Origin: an uncultured Hyphomicrobiales bacterium
GTDB taxonomy: Bacteria > Pseudomonadota > Alphaproteobacteria > Rhizobiales > Ancalomicrobiaceae
DNA: 64,000 nt
Reading direction: 5' to 3'
NCBI GenBank assembly: GCA_903930435.1
Contig: CAIYYN010000054.1
Span: forward strand, 124,001 to 188,000
The notes below the pieces were generated by a model that searched no databases, was not told the DNA's origin, and saw nothing but the letters and a program-made list of their open reading frames with translations. Below, in pieces: positions 38,376 to 47,219 of this stretch. A program made the translations under genes and the position numbers. The number at the start of each line of letters is the position of its first letter. Positions within the stretch are counted from its first letter, which is position 1.

Positions 38376-39413
38376 TTGTCAACGCACACAAGATGTCCGG
38401 AAATCCGTATCAGTGACAGGCTGTCGCTCTGGTTCAAATCAGCAAACCGAACGAAACGCAGCAATCATTCTCCGGACGTTGAAGACAAGTCAAAACCGGT
38501 CAGCCTCATCTTGCTTATTCCACTGCTTGCAACGCTCTTCGCCAGCCAGGCATGGTCGCTGCCCGTCGGCCGATGCGTCACAGCACGAACCGGTCAAGTG
38601 CTGACGACCACCTTTGTGCGGGCGACAGGTGCCAATGCCTTTCTGACCTCGGATGGGCAGGAGATCAGACTGGCGGGAATCGCAACCCCGCATCGCTTTG
38701 CCCTGCCCCCCATGCCTGACGTCGCACCCGATGTTGACGATCCAGCCGACGACCCCTCTGGTCCGGGCGACAGTCGGCCCATCGAAGACGCTTTTGATCC
38801 GCTCGAAAGCGCGCGTCAGACGCTCGACACCTCGTTGCTCCGCCAGACAGTCAGGCTGTACCCGACGGGACCAACACGCGATCGCTATGGCCGCATTCGG
38901 GCCAACGTCGAACGGGTGTCGGACGGGCTCTGGGTGGAGGCTGAATTGGTGCGTACAGGCCTCGCACGCGTGGAACCGCTTCGAGATGACCATGATTGCG
39001 CTCGTGAACTCGAGGAAATCGAGAGCCAGGCGCGCGCAGCCGACGCGGGCCTGTGGGCCTTACCGGAATTTGCCGTCATTGCAGCGGACGACGCTCATCG
39101 CAAGCGCTGGAGCGGTCACTATGTGCTGATTGAAGGAAAGGTCTTGTCCCACCGGGCAAGTGGCGCACGACGATATCTCAATTTCGGGGACAATTTCGGT
39201 CGTGACTTTGCTATTCTGCTCGTCGATAAGGGGACGGTCGCGCGTCGTGACAAGACGCAGCGGAGCGCAGACAGATTTCAGGATGACGGTTTTTTTGGAC
39301 CAGGTGTCGACGGCAAGCGTATCAGGGTACGCGGAATTTTGACCAGAGGCGGTGGCGGGCTGATTTTGCCGTCCCTCCCCGAGGAGATTGAATGGGTGCA
39401 AGTCCAAAACTAG
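38376..39413 (+). CDS. thermonuclease (SNase-like) family protein
   Basis: 345 residues from the only in-frame start candidate I find, a TTG; the start is uncertain. A hydrophobic stretch at about 48-63 (LILLIPLLATLFASQAWS) reads as a signal peptide, so mature protein probably begins near LPVGRC and the head before it may not be translated. The SNase fold follows: FLTSDGQEIRLAGIATP, then RLYPTGPTRDRYGRIRANV and WVEAELVRTGLARVEP, ending with ADAGLWALPEF as in many alphaproteobacterial homologues. A second beta-rich domain fills about 220-345. The usual strongly charged catalytic set is only partly recognisable, so nuclease activity is unproven. It overlaps the next gene by 22 bases, which suggests translational coupling. 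Confidence 0.8.
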   Translation: MSTHTRCPEIRISDRLSLWFKSANRTKRSNHSPDVEDKSKPVSLILLIPLLATLFASQAWSLPVGRCVTARTGQVLTTTFVRATGANAFLTSDGQEIRLAGIATPHRFALPPMPDVAPDVDDPADDPSGPGDSRPIEDAFDPLESARQTLDTSLLRQTVRLYPTGPTRDRYGRIRANVERVSDGLWVEAELVRTGLARVEPLRDDHDCARELEEIESQARAADAGLWALPEFAVIAADDAHRKRWSGHYVLIEGKVLSHRASGARRYLNFGDNFGRDFAILLVDKGTVARRDKTQRSADRFQDDGFFGPGVDGKRIRVRGILTRGGGGLILPSLPEEIEWVQVQN

Positions 39414-40945
39414 AGGCTTCCAGGGATCTTGTCGGCTCGGAACGTCTGGATATGTTCGGTAACTCAGAGCATCGGCGTTACCGGTCAATCGCGCGCGCAA
39501 GCAAGGCCGTCGGCACGCTGTCGACTATTCTGGCCGGTCTGATCTGGCTCGGGAGTTGCGCGTCGCTTTCAACCGTTGATTCAACGGTTCAGTCGCCGGT
39601 TACGATCAACTCACCCGGGATCACACCGCCCCAGGACGAATCCGAACACGCGCGCATCGTGGCATCCTATGGCGGCCAGTATAATGACGCCAACGCGGCA
39701 AGGGCAATTGCACGCGCCGTTGGAAGGCTGGTCGCAGCGTCGGACGATCCGACCCAAAGCTATCGGATCACGCTATTGAATTCGCAGGTCGTCAACGCAT
39801 TTGCGCTGCCAAGCGGCAATCTCTATGTCACGCGAGGCCTGCTCGCGCTTGCAAACGACACCTCGGAGGTCGCAGCCGTCATTGCGCACGAGATGGCGCA
39901 TGTGACCGCGAAACACGCTGTTGCGCGACAACGACGAGCGGAGGCGGCGCAGGAGCTGAACAAGTCAGTGGCGGGCGTTTTGCAGGATGCGGATCAACAG
40001 CGACTTGCACTCGCTGCAACCCAGGTGTCGCTCGCCCGCTTCAGTCAGGTGCAGGAGCTGGAAGCTGACGCGATTGGCATCAAGACGCTCGCCAAAGCCG
40101 GTTTTGATCCCTTCGCAGCCTCGCGGTTCCTGTCGTCGATGGCGCGTTATGCGGAATATCGGGCCCAAAGACCCAACGCATCATCGAGCAAGCCTGATTT
40201 TCTTTCAACGCACCCGTCAACACCCGAGCGCATTGATTTTGCGATCCGCGAGGCGCGCGAAGTCGCGGCCCCTGGCGGCGCGGAACAGGAACGGGAAGAG
40301 TATCTGTCCGAACTCGATGGCATGGTGTTCGGAGATGATCCATCGGAAGGCTTCGTGCGCGGCCACACGTTCCTGCACAAGTCGCTCGGGATCCAGTTTT
40401 CGGTGCCACAAGGCTACAATCTGGAAAATACGTCAAAGGCGGTTCTGGCAACAGACACAGCCGGTACAGCGATGCGGTTCGACGGTGTGGCCGTGGCACC
40501 GGAAACGTCACTCACCGATTACCTGACATCGGGCTGGATCAACGGCCTAGACAGCCAATCGATCGCGACGAGCGACGTTGGAGAGTTCGAAGCCGCGACG
40601 GCCAAGGCCACGGCAGATGGCTGGTCCTTCCGCATCGGCGTGTTACGTTCCGGGCGAACGGTCTATCGGTTCATTTTCGCGGTCCAAAATCCGGTGCCCC
40701 AGTTTGACCAGGCATTCGTGGAGACGTTTAACAGCTTTCACAAGCTCAACCCGACCGAATCCGCTCGCTTGAGGCCGCTGCATATCCGGATCCATCGGGT
40801 CAAATCCGGAGAAGGCATCGATCAGCTGGCAGGCCTCATGCAAGGCATCGAGCGGCGTCAGGAAACCTTTCGCGTGCTGAACGGTCTCGACGCACAAGAT
40901 ACGGTCGAAGTGGGTCGACTCGTGAAGATCGTGACCGACCAATAA
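39392..40945 (+). CDS. M48-family metallopeptidase, probable lipoprotein
   Basis: 517 residues. A membrane-targeting stretch ends in the lipobox LGSC with Cys56, so a periplasm-facing lipoprotein is likely. The zinc site is H166-E-M-A-H170, with the distal ligand in ELEADAIG at about 222-229; this HExxH...ExxxD layout is that of BepA/LoiP-like M48 proteases that clear misassembled envelope proteins. The middle part (about 340-460) is a beta-rich domain, and residues about 465-517 look like a LysM-type module (VKSGEGIDQLA, FRVLNGL, VEVGRLVKIV). The ATG follows GAGGAG, so it is well placed despite the overlap with the SNase-like gene; a later ATG at 39452 is possible. Substrates are unknown. 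Confidence 0.88.
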   Translation: MGASPKLEASRDLVGSERLDMFGNSEHRRYRSIARASKAVGTLSTILAGLIWLGSCASLSTVDSTVQSPVTINSPGITPPQDESEHARIVASYGGQYNDANAARAIARAVGRLVAASDDPTQSYRITLLNSQVVNAFALPSGNLYVTRGLLALANDTSEVAAVIAHEMAHVTAKHAVARQRRAEAAQELNKSVAGVLQDADQQRLALAATQVSLARFSQVQELEADAIGIKTLAKAGFDPFAASRFLSSMARYAEYRAQRPNASSSKPDFLSTHPSTPERIDFAIREAREVAAPGGAEQEREEYLSELDGMVFGDDPSEGFVRGHTFLHKSLGIQFSVPQGYNLENTSKAVLATDTAGTAMRFDGVAVAPETSLTDYLTSGWINGLDSQSIATSDVGEFEAATAKATADGWSFRIGVLRSGRTVYRFIFAVQNPVPQFDQAFVETFNSFHKLNPTESARLRPLHIRIHRVKSGEGIDQLAGLMQGIERRQETFRVLNGLDAQDTVEVGRLVKIVTDQ

Positions 40946-40951
40946 CAGGTA

Positions 40952-41815
40952 TCAGTGGGTCATCATCGCGTCGGGATGGACAGATAACAGGGCTGATTTC
41001 AGTTTTTCCATGGCACGGGACTCGATCTGGCGGACACGCTCCTTGCTGATCCCCAGACTTTGACCGATGGCTTCAAGTGTTGCCGCCTCGTCTTCAAGGC
41101 GTCGGGCACGGACGATCGTCAACTCGCGCTCGGACAGCACTTTCAGGGCCTCGGTCAACCAGTTCAGGCGACGGTCACCATCAATGGACTCACCGACGAT
41201 TTCATCCGGCAAGGGGTCTGTGGCGACGAGGAAATCCTGGCGTTCCGCGCCTTCTCCCTCGTCGCTGAGTGGCGCATTGAGTGAGGTATCGGAACCCGAA
41301 AGCCGCGTGTTCATGGTGCGCACGTCCTCAATCGCGACGCCGACTGCCCCGGCGATCTCGGCGAACATCGCATCTTCCGTCATCCGCGTGGTGCCCTTGC
41401 TCAACTGGGCGCGCAACCGACGCAGATTGAAGAACAAGGCCTTTTGGGCTGAACTTGTCCCGCCACGAACAATCGACCAGTTCCGCAGGACGAAGTCCTG
41501 AATGGACGCCCTGATCCACCAGGTGGCATAGGTCGAAAACCGGATTTCCCGGTAGGGATCAAAGCGAGCGGCAGCTTCCAGAAGCCCGATATGGCCTTCC
41601 TGGATGAGTTCGTTGGCAGGCAGTCCGAAATGCCTGAACCGTGATGCAATCGCGATGACCAGTCGCATGTGGGCCGATGCGAGTTGGTGGAGCGCGGACT
41701 CGTCACCATCGACTTTCCAACTCACGGCAAGCTCGTGCTCTTCTTCTCGCGTCAAGAACGGAGCATTCATCGCGGTCTTGACGAATTGACGCCTCGGATT
41801 GTGTGCTGTGGACAT
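40952..41815 (-). CDS. rpoH: RNA polymerase sigma-32-type heat-shock sigma factor
   Basis: 287 residues. Region 2 is clear: LAVSWKVDGDESALHQL, then LIQEGHIGLLEAAARFDP and FSTYATWWIRASIQDFVLRN, matching the RpoH signature where the core-binding and -10 recognition helices lie. A region 3 segment follows, and region 4 carries the helix-turn-helix ATLEAIGQSLGISKERVRQI used for -35 contact. RpoH directs RNA polymerase to chaperone and protease genes. I took the ATG at 41815, preceded by GGGAG; the frame extends to 41842. It is convergent with the M48 protease gene, six bases apart at their ends. Many alphaproteobacteria carry two RpoH paralogues, and I cannot tell from one sequence which this is. 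Confidence 0.88.
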   Translation of the reverse strand: MSTAHNPRRQFVKTAMNAPFLTREEEHELAVSWKVDGDESALHQLASAHMRLVIAIASRFRHFGLPANELIQEGHIGLLEAAARFDPYREIRFSTYATWWIRASIQDFVLRNWSIVRGGTSSAQKALFFNLRRLRAQLSKGTTRMTEDAMFAEIAGAVGVAIEDVRTMNTRLSGSDTSLNAPLSDEGEGAERQDFLVATDPLPDEIVGESIDGDRRLNWLTEALKVLSERELTIVRARRLEDEAATLEAIGQSLGISKERVRQIESRAMEKLKSALLSVHPDAMMTH

Positions 41816-42157
41816 GCAACGCTCCCATGGTCGAAATGCCATCCAAGCCCCTCAAATCAGCACGCCAAACCAAAGTGTGGATCTCGGTTGCAAGCTTGAA
41901 GGGTCAACTGGTCCGGGGCATTTACCGTCGATACCCGGGGTTCACTTCAACTCCGGAATTCCGTGACCAGTTGCAAGATATACGGGAGGTCCGGCACCTT
42001 CGATCACCGGACAGGCCTCGCTGAGCTGTGCTCAAATAGCGCACCAACGTTGCATTTTTCGCGACCTGTCAAAAAGCTGCTTGAATTCGCTTCACACGAC
42101 TCCGGCTCGCGCATTAAAATGTGATTCGTCGGTGCGAATGCCGTCTTGATGACCTGA
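41816..42157. other. divergent gap between rpoH and the exonuclease III gene
   Basis: 342 bases with no supported gene; the short frames across it share no recognisable features. It must contain the promoters of both flanking genes. The half next to rpoH is GC-rich, and the half next to the exonuclease gene is more AT-rich (GCATTTTTCGCG, CATTAAAATGTGATT). I see no certain promoter boxes, riboswitch or hairpin. Confidence 0.5.
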
Positions 42158-42991
42158 ATGAGCCAGATGACACGCACCCTGACCCTCGCGACCTGGAACA
42201 TCAATTCGGTTCGGCTGCGTTTGCCCCTCGTGGAGCATCTGATTGCCGGCTGGGCACCTGACGTCATTTGTTTGCAGGAAACAAAGTGCCCTGATGCCAA
42301 TTTCCCGTCATCCTCATTGACCAAGCTTGGCTATGAGCACATCGCGATGAATGGCCAGAAGGGCTATCATGGTGTTGCCATCCTGTCCCGCATCCCGTTT
42401 TCCGAAACAGGCGCGCGCAATTTCTGCGGCAAGCAGGATTCACGGCATATCGGCGTGAAACTGGACCTCGCCGGTACCAGCCTGGCCGAGACAGGATTGT
42501 TCGTGCACAATCTCTATGTGCCGGCTGGCGGGGACGAGCCGGATCCGGTCGCAAACGAAAAATTCGCCCATAAGCTGGCATTCCTCGCGGAATTGGAAGC
42601 CTGGCTTGGCCTGGGTTCAGGCGCTGATGCTGCCGTCATTGTTGGCGACTTGAACATTGCGCCCTTGCCAGACGATGTCTGGTCGCACAAGAAACTGCTC
42701 GATGTCGTCAGCCACACACCGATTGAAACCGAGACATTCGAGAAAATTCGTCGCGACGGTGCCTGGCTCGATGTCATGCGCGATTTCGTCCCTGTCCCGG
42801 AAAAGCTTTATACGTGGTGGAGCTATCGGGCAGCTGACTGGTCTGCCGCAGACAAGGGACGCCGTCTCGATCACGTCTGGGCATCCCCCGGCCTGAAGCC
42901 GAAATTCACGTCGATGGAGATCCTGCGCGAAGCCCGCGGCTGGGATCGCCCATCGGATCATGTCCCCGTCATCGTCAAGCTGGAGGTCTGA
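42158..42991 (+). CDS. xthA: exodeoxyribonuclease III
   Basis: 277-residue exonuclease III / AP endonuclease of the endonuclease-exonuclease-phosphatase fold; it cuts DNA at abasic sites and trims 3' ends in base-excision repair. Catalytic motifs are visible: LATWNINSVR near the start, VICLQETKCPD with the metal-binding Glu, VGDLNIAPLPDDVW with the Asp-Asn pair, GRRLDHVWASP, and the closing SDHVPVIVKLE with the catalytic Asp-His. Length is typical. The start is ATG 42158; a second ATG nine bases on (MTRTLTLATWN) is equally acceptable and closer to family starts. It is divergent from rpoH. Confidence 0.93.
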   Translation: MSQMTRTLTLATWNINSVRLRLPLVEHLIAGWAPDVICLQETKCPDANFPSSSLTKLGYEHIAMNGQKGYHGVAILSRIPFSETGARNFCGKQDSRHIGVKLDLAGTSLAETGLFVHNLYVPAGGDEPDPVANEKFAHKLAFLAELEAWLGLGSGADAAVIVGDLNIAPLPDDVWSHKKLLDVVSHTPIETETFEKIRRDGAWLDVMRDFVPVPEKLYTWWSYRAADWSAADKGRRLDHVWASPGLKPKFTSMEILREARGWDRPSDHVPVIVKLEV

Positions 42992-43044
42992 CCAAACCGC
43001 AATGAAACGCGGATCAAGATATTGAATGAGAATGATTAGATAGG

Positions 43045-43081
43045 CCAATTCAATTGGTTTGTGCCAGCCCCGAGGGGCTGG
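43045..43081. repeat. two adjacent perfect palindromes after the exonuclease gene
   Basis: CCAATTCAATTGG at 43045-43057 is followed by CCAGCCCCGAGGGGCTGG at 43064-43081. The second can form a GC-rich hairpin and could stop transcription, but neither strand has a T-run after it. It could equally be a protein-binding site ahead of the next gene. Confidence 0.5.
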
Positions 43082-43149
43082 TCGTCAGGCCAAAGCTGAA
43101 ACCCTTCCAGGTGCTTTCAAGAAGCGCCAATTGACCGGAGGACACTCAG

Positions 43150-43731
43150 ATGCCACGCCTTTTCACCGGTCTCGAAATTCCTGCTGAAACCGCGCAACGC
43201 CTTGCTTTCCTGCGCGGAGGCCTCCACCGGGCCGTGTGGATTGATCAGGAAAGTTATCATATTACCCTCCGGTTCATTGGCGATATTGACGAGCGGTCGG
43301 CTGACGAGGTTGCCGACGCGCTATCCCGTATCCGCAGAAGGCCGTTTGACGTGGTTTTGAGCGGGATCGACTCATTTGGCGGACCTCGTCCCCATTCGGT
43401 CTTCGCAAGGGTCGAACCATGTGCAGGTCTTATGGAACTGCAAGCCGAACAGGAGCGCATCCTGCAAAGGCTCGGTTTTCCGCCAGAGGGCCGCAAATAT
43501 ACGCCGCACGTCACGATTGCGCGGACCAAGGGATCAACGCAGCGCGACGTCATTGAATGGCTGACAATTCGGGGCGGTTTTACCGCCGGGTCGTTCAAGG
43601 CTGACCGATTCGTGCTGTTTTCATCGAAAGCATCACGAGGCGGCGGTCCCTACATCATTGAGGAAGCCTACCCATTGGCTGCGGCCCCGAGCATGCCAAA
43701 GCTCGCGGCGATTGCGGCATACAGGCGATAA
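43150..43731 (+). CDS. thpR: RNA 2',3'-cyclic phosphodiesterase (2H phosphoesterase)
   Basis: 193 residues. The two HxTx motifs that define the 2H superfamily are present: YHITLRFIG at about 37-45 and HVTIART at about 120-126. The head MPRLFTGLEIPAE is typical of ThpR/LigT proteins. The enzyme opens 2',3'-cyclic phosphate ends on RNA to 2'-phosphates in vitro; its cellular role is not well settled. GGAGG lies about 9 bases before the ATG. It follows the exonuclease gene after a 158-base gap with two palindromes, so it may be transcribed separately. Confidence 0.92.
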   Translation: MPRLFTGLEIPAETAQRLAFLRGGLHRAVWIDQESYHITLRFIGDIDERSADEVADALSRIRRRPFDVVLSGIDSFGGPRPHSVFARVEPCAGLMELQAEQERILQRLGFPPEGRKYTPHVTIARTKGSTQRDVIEWLTIRGGFTAGSFKADRFVLFSSKASRGGGPYIIEEAYPLAAAPSMPKLAAIAAYRR

Positions 43732-43762
43732 GACGTCGTAATCGGGCGATGAGTCGAACAGG

Positions 43763-43954
43763 TCAGGCTGTTACGTCGAGCCTTGTACCAACGCCGGGGG
43801 CGAGAGGTGCACTTGTCTGGACAGATGTCGCAAGCAATTGGGCGATCTGCTTCTGACTATCGATATTGCTTTTCTCGATGCTGATACCAATCGTCGACTG
43901 CAGCGATTGCGCTTGCATTGAAACGATACTGGTTGCGATCGAAGTGGGATCCAT
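43763..43954 (-). CDS. YjfB-like small protein (putative motility protein family)
   Basis: 63 residues, no membrane segment. The start MDPTSIATSIVSMQAQSLQ, the helical middle rich in Gln/Ser/Ile, and the ending APGVGTRLDVTA with the Gly-x-Gly-x-x-Leu-Asp-Val pattern match the short YjfB-like family, which databases name putative motility protein with little experimental support. It is convergent with the thpR gene, 31 bases away, with no obvious terminator between. I know of no firm function. Confidence 0.65.
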   Translation of the reverse strand: MDPTSIATSIVSMQAQSLQSTIGISIEKSNIDSQKQIAQLLATSVQTSAPLAPGVGTRLDVTA

Positions 43955-44268
43955 GGTCTCTGTGCCTGTCAGTAAATTTGCAGACGTACCGGGTTCTTTT
44001 GATGTAATAGTGCGAAAAATTTACGAATTTTTATCGATCTATTCCTGCAGTCGAATTGACTTATACTTCTGGGCGGGAGGAAGTAGATACGGGGTGCACT
44101 CAACACTGTCGTCCCCCGCGACGCCTAATCTCGCAAGTCGAGGTAAAGGAATTCTTTCGACCTGTGTCAAATTGGGTTACCCGGCAGAATTTTCTCAGAA
44201 AAATTTGCCTAAATTGGTCTAATTGAGTTCTTCTGACCAAATCACTGAAATTCGGAACGAGATGACCC
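43955..44268. other. divergent gap between the YjfB-like and GNAT genes
   Basis: 314 bases with no supported gene. Promoters for both flanking genes must be here. The only clear structure is the AT-rich inverted repeat AAAAATT-TACG-AATTTTT at 44015-44032, too weak to call a terminator. A short forward frame across the region shows no family features. Confidence 0.5.
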
Positions 44269-45024
44269 ATGCTGCGACTGCCATTTGAAGTGATTCAGGA
44301 GCTTGAGCTCAACGCCTGGCCGGATCTGCTCAGCGTCAACAGGAATGGCTGGCGCGTGCGGCTGGCGGCAGGATTTACAGGACGCGCAAACTCGCTCACT
44401 GCGACCAAGCGCGGTGCCAACCTCGACGCGCGAGATCTTCATGAGATTGAAGCCATTTACACGAGACACAAGCTGCCAACATCGATCCGCATCACCGAAT
44501 TCGTGGCCGACGATCTGGAAGCAAGGCTTGAGACCCATGGGTATCAGGCACAGAATGCGAGCGAATTTCGCGGGATGGACGTTGGTCCCAATCAAAGGAT
44601 CGATGAGTCCGTGACAATTGCAGAGCAGTCTTCAGCCGATTGGATCGAGGCCTTTGGCCGCTTGAATGGCCGCGCGGATTTTACCGTTGAAGCGATGGCC
44701 GCGATCCTCGATCGCCTTGTCCTCAAGACCGGATTTGCGCGATTGCTGCAGAATGGCTCGATTGTCGCCACCGGCATGGCTGTCATTGATCGCAAGGCAA
44801 TGGAAATTCAGTCGATCGCCGTCGATCCGGCCGTACGCGGTCGTGGACTTGGTGGAAAAATCGTGACGAGCCTGCTGGCGTGGGGCCAGTTGCAAGGAAC
44901 TGAAACAGCCATCCTCAGCGTCGCAGCCAGCAATGACCCGGCCATTCGGCTTTATTCGAAACTAGGGTTCGAGCGCATCGGGGGTTATCACTACCGGATC
45001 AAGCCACGCCCCGCGTCAGTCTAA
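44269..45024 (+). CDS. GNAT-family N-acetyltransferase
   Basis: 251 residues. The C-terminal half (about 110-245) has the GNAT acetyl-CoA core: [20 protein letters not shown], where RGRGLGG is the pyrophosphate-binding Q/RxxGxG/A loop, followed by [21 protein letters not shown]. The N-terminal half (about 1-105) looks like a diverged second GNAT domain ([20 protein letters not shown]), a layout seen in many tandem-GNAT proteins. The acceptor is unknown. Its last nine bases overlap the end of convergent ureG, and no terminator separates them. Confidence 0.82.
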   Translation: MLRLPFEVIQELELNAWPDLLSVNRNGWRVRLAAGFTGRANSLTATKRGANLDARDLHEIEAIYTRHKLPTSIRITEFVADDLEARLETHGYQAQNASEFRGMDVGPNQRIDESVTIAEQSSADWIEAFGRLNGRADFTVEAMAAILDRLVLKTGFARLLQNGSIVATGMAVIDRKAMEIQSIAVDPAVRGRGLGGKIVTSLLAWGQLQGTETAILSVAASNDPAIRLYSKLGFERIGGYHYRIKPRPASV

Positions 45025-45666
45025 TCCGCCTGCCTTGCGAACGAAGGCTGCGACCTCGGAAACCCCGGTTCCTGTCTTTATATTGGTGAACACGAACGGC
45101 TTCTTGCCGCGCATCTTGAGCGTATCCCGCTCCATGTTCTCAAGCGAGGCACCGACGAGGGGGGCGAGGTCGATCTTGTTGATCACCAGCAGATCCGATC
45201 GCGTGATGCCCGGACCACCTTTTGACGGGATCTTTTCGCCAGCGGCAACATCGATCACATAGATCGTGAGATCAGCCAGTTCAGGCGAAAAGGTCGCAGC
45301 CAGATTGTCGCCGCCCGATTCGATCAGAATCAGGTCAAGGGCCGGAAACCGGGCGCGCATTTCGGCGATGGCGGCAAGGTTGATCGACGCGTCCTCGCGA
45401 ATGGCGGTATGCGGGCAACCACCGGTCTCGACACCCATGATGCGGTCCGGTGCCAATGCGCCCGAGCGAACGAGATAATCGGCATCCCACTTTGTGTAGA
45501 TATCATTGGTGATCGCTGCGAGATCGAAGTCATCGCGCAAGGCCTTGCAGAGAACATCCATCAACGCGGTCTTGCCGGATCCAACCGGGCCACCAACGCC
45601 GACGCGGAGCGGACCATTGGGCGATTTGCGACGGGTTGTTTGAGGTACAGGCGAAGGAGCGGTCAT
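45016..45666 (-). CDS. ureG: urease accessory GTPase UreG
   Basis: 216 residues, SIMIBI-class GTPase. P-loop [14 protein letters not shown] at about 23-36, [15 protein letters not shown] with the Cys-Pro-His nickel-binding motif, [17 protein letters not shown], and the guanine-specificity motif INKIDLAP. UreG hydrolyses GTP to drive nickel insertion into urease with UreF, UreH/D and UreE. The frame overlaps ureF by four bases, so translation is probably coupled. Order on the strand is ureE-ureF-ureG. UreD/H and the structural subunits UreABC are not in this window and are expected elsewhere. Confidence 0.97.
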   Translation of the reverse strand: MTAPSPVPQTTRRKSPNGPLRVGVGGPVGSGKTALMDVLCKALRDDFDLAAITNDIYTKWDADYLVRSGALAPDRIMGVETGGCPHTAIREDASINLAAIAEMRARFPALDLILIESGGDNLAATFSPELADLTIYVIDVAAGEKIPSKGGPGITRSDLLVINKIDLAPLVGASLENMERDTLKMRGKKPFVFTNIKTGTGVSEVAAFVRKAGGLD

Positions 45667-46418
45667 GATCGGAACAGCCTCGTGTATTGGGTCTCATGGC
45701 GCATGGATGCGATATCGGCTCGGATAGCCGCGCCGCCCAGATCATCCAGCGACGCCGCCATTGCCTCATCCGTAATGGCAAACAGGCGCGGAGTCACGCG
45801 GGCGAGGATTTTCAGACCCTCGGTCTGGCCGAGCGGGATAGCCCGCACGCCGGCAGAAATGATGGTTGCAACAAAGGCTTGCAGATAACTGCCGAGAGAG
45901 GGACGCAGGCTGAGGCCATGACAGGCAGCCGCAGTTGCCACCGCCGTCGCATAGGTCCACGGGATCGTGCCAAAATGCGCCGTCAGGTCGGCGTTAATCG
46001 CGTCATAGACGGGATTCGACCACGTATCACCAATGGCCTTGGCAAAGGCAGCGCCTTGCGCTCCCGCTTCCAGCCGTCGCTCGCGGGTTGGCTGAAAGGC
46101 ATCTGCCAGCTCGACCACAGAAATCAGGTCGTCGATCCTGCGGTGCAGGACACAGCGCCAGACATGGGCGAAGAGGATCGCGTCATTGCGACCTGCGCCA
46201 TGGGACAGGATGTCGTCAATCCAGGCCTGAAGCTGATCCGCCGTTGTCACAGACCCGTCTTCAATGGCCCATTCAAGACCATGGCTATAGGTGAAGCCAC
46301 CCACGGGAAACGCCGGTGACAGCCAGACGGCCAACTTGAGCACGCCATCATCTGCCAACGCTCCGGCAGATGATGGATCACGCTGCGCACGTGGCAGATC
46401 GTCAATGATGATGGTCAT
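45663..46418 (-). CDS. ureF: urease accessory protein UreF
   Basis: 251 residues from the ATG at 46418 ([12 protein letters not shown]). All-helical UreF fold; family motifs [27 protein letters not shown] near the start, then [19 protein letters not shown] and the tail with [13 protein letters not shown]. UreF joins UreH/D and UreG in the GTP-dependent urease activation complex. The open frame extends further to 46589, but that part (Met/Thr/Ile-rich) is only the His-rich end of ureE read in another frame, so I rejected it. With this start it overlaps the end of ureE by 17 bases. Confidence 0.95.
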   Translation of the reverse strand: MTIIIDDLPRAQRDPSSAGALADDGVLKLAVWLSPAFPVGGFTYSHGLEWAIEDGSVTTADQLQAWIDDILSHGAGRNDAILFAHVWRCVLHRRIDDLISVVELADAFQPTRERRLEAGAQGAAFAKAIGDTWSNPVYDAINADLTAHFGTIPWTYATAVATAAACHGLSLRPSLGSYLQAFVATIISAGVRAIPLGQTEGLKILARVTPRLFAITDEAMAASLDDLGGAAIRADIASMRHETQYTRLFRS

Positions 46419-47166
46419 GATCCCCATGCGCATGGGTGTGACCGTGGTCATGATCGTGGTGATCATGCTTTGCGTGATCATGTCCATGGTGGTCGTGGTG
46501 CGCATGATCATGATGATCGTGGCCGCAATCAGGCCCGTGCACGTGCACATTTTCAGCGCGTGCAGCGCGACGCGCTTCGCGACGGGCAATCGTCTCTGCC
46601 ATCAGCCGATCTTCCTCGGACATGGCCGGTGCCGCGGCATGCTCGTGCTTGTGCGCGTGATGATCGTGCGAATGATCGTGATCATGCTTATGGTGATCAT
46701 GACCATGGCCGTGGTCATGGCCGGTCACTGTGCCCAGACCGTAAGCACCACCCTCGGGCTGGAACGCTTCCATCACGAAGCTGACCTCCGCGCCGAGTTT
46801 CTTGACGAGTTCAACCAATACATAGTCATCGCGGATGCGCAGAGCATTCTCAAGCAACTGTGTGGGTGTGTGACGGTTGCCCAGATGCCAGGCGACGCGC
46901 GTAATCACATGCGAATCCGCCGACCGGAACTCGACGAGACGCTCCGGCTTCCCCGAGACAAGCACCAGATCGCCGGTTTCAAGCTCAAACGCATCGCCTT
47001 CAAGCAGCGTCGGAGCGTCAGCCAGATCGACATGAAATTCGGTGCCCTTGGCTCCGGTGAAGGTTGCCCGACGCCTGCGACGATCTTCAAAGTCCAATTC
47101 GACGGAGTCAACGGCCCGCGTCGCATCAAAACTGCCGGCTTTCAAAGTTTTTGAGGATCGAATCAT
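46402..47166 (-). CDS. ureE: urease accessory nickel chaperone UreE with long His-rich tail
   Basis: 254 residues from the ATG at 47166 (MIRSSKTLKAGSF); the frame runs to 47223. The N-terminal domain (about 1-70) is the peptide-binding domain; the middle has the nickel-binding dimer domain, including VAWHLGNRHTPTQL with the conserved metal His. After about residue 145 the protein turns strikingly His-rich in two blocks, GHDHGHGHDHHKHDHDHSHD and, at the end, repeated HDHH/GHDH. I count about 15 and 24 histidines. UreE binds Ni(II) and hands it to UreG. The tail is far longer than in many UreE proteins and suggests nickel storage or buffering. It lies upstream of ureF, and the genes overlap. 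Confidence 0.95.
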   Translation of the reverse strand: MIRSSKTLKAGSFDATRAVDSVELDFEDRRRRRATFTGAKGTEFHVDLADAPTLLEGDAFELETGDLVLVSGKPERLVEFRSADSHVITRVAWHLGNRHTPTQLLENALRIRDDYVLVELVKKLGAEVSFVMEAFQPEGGAYGLGTVTGHDHGHGHDHHKHDHDHSHDHHAHKHEHAAAPAMSEEDRLMAETIARREARRAARAENVHVHGPDCGHDHHDHAHHDHHGHDHAKHDHHDHDHGHTHAHGDHDHHH

Positions 47167-47219
47167 GAGTTGCCCGCCAGGTTTGCAGCCACTTTCTGAC
47201 CGCATTGTCGCAGATGTGA

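Noticed and set aside
38245-38604. Plus-strand frame ahead of the SNase-like gene
   Set aside because: It overlaps the SNase signal peptide region in another frame, has no ribosome site, and its text resembles no known family.
44015-44032. Inverted repeat AAAAATT-TACG-AATTTTT as a terminator
   Set aside because: The stem is all A-T and lies in the gap between divergent genes, where no transcript should end.
46419-46589. N-terminal extension of ureF
   Set aside because: It is the His-codon region of ureE read in another frame (Met/Thr/Ile runs); UreF homology begins after the ATG at 46418.
46291-47154. Plus-strand frame of 287 codons opposite ureE
   Set aside because: It is the complement of the His-rich ureE end and has no recognisable domain.
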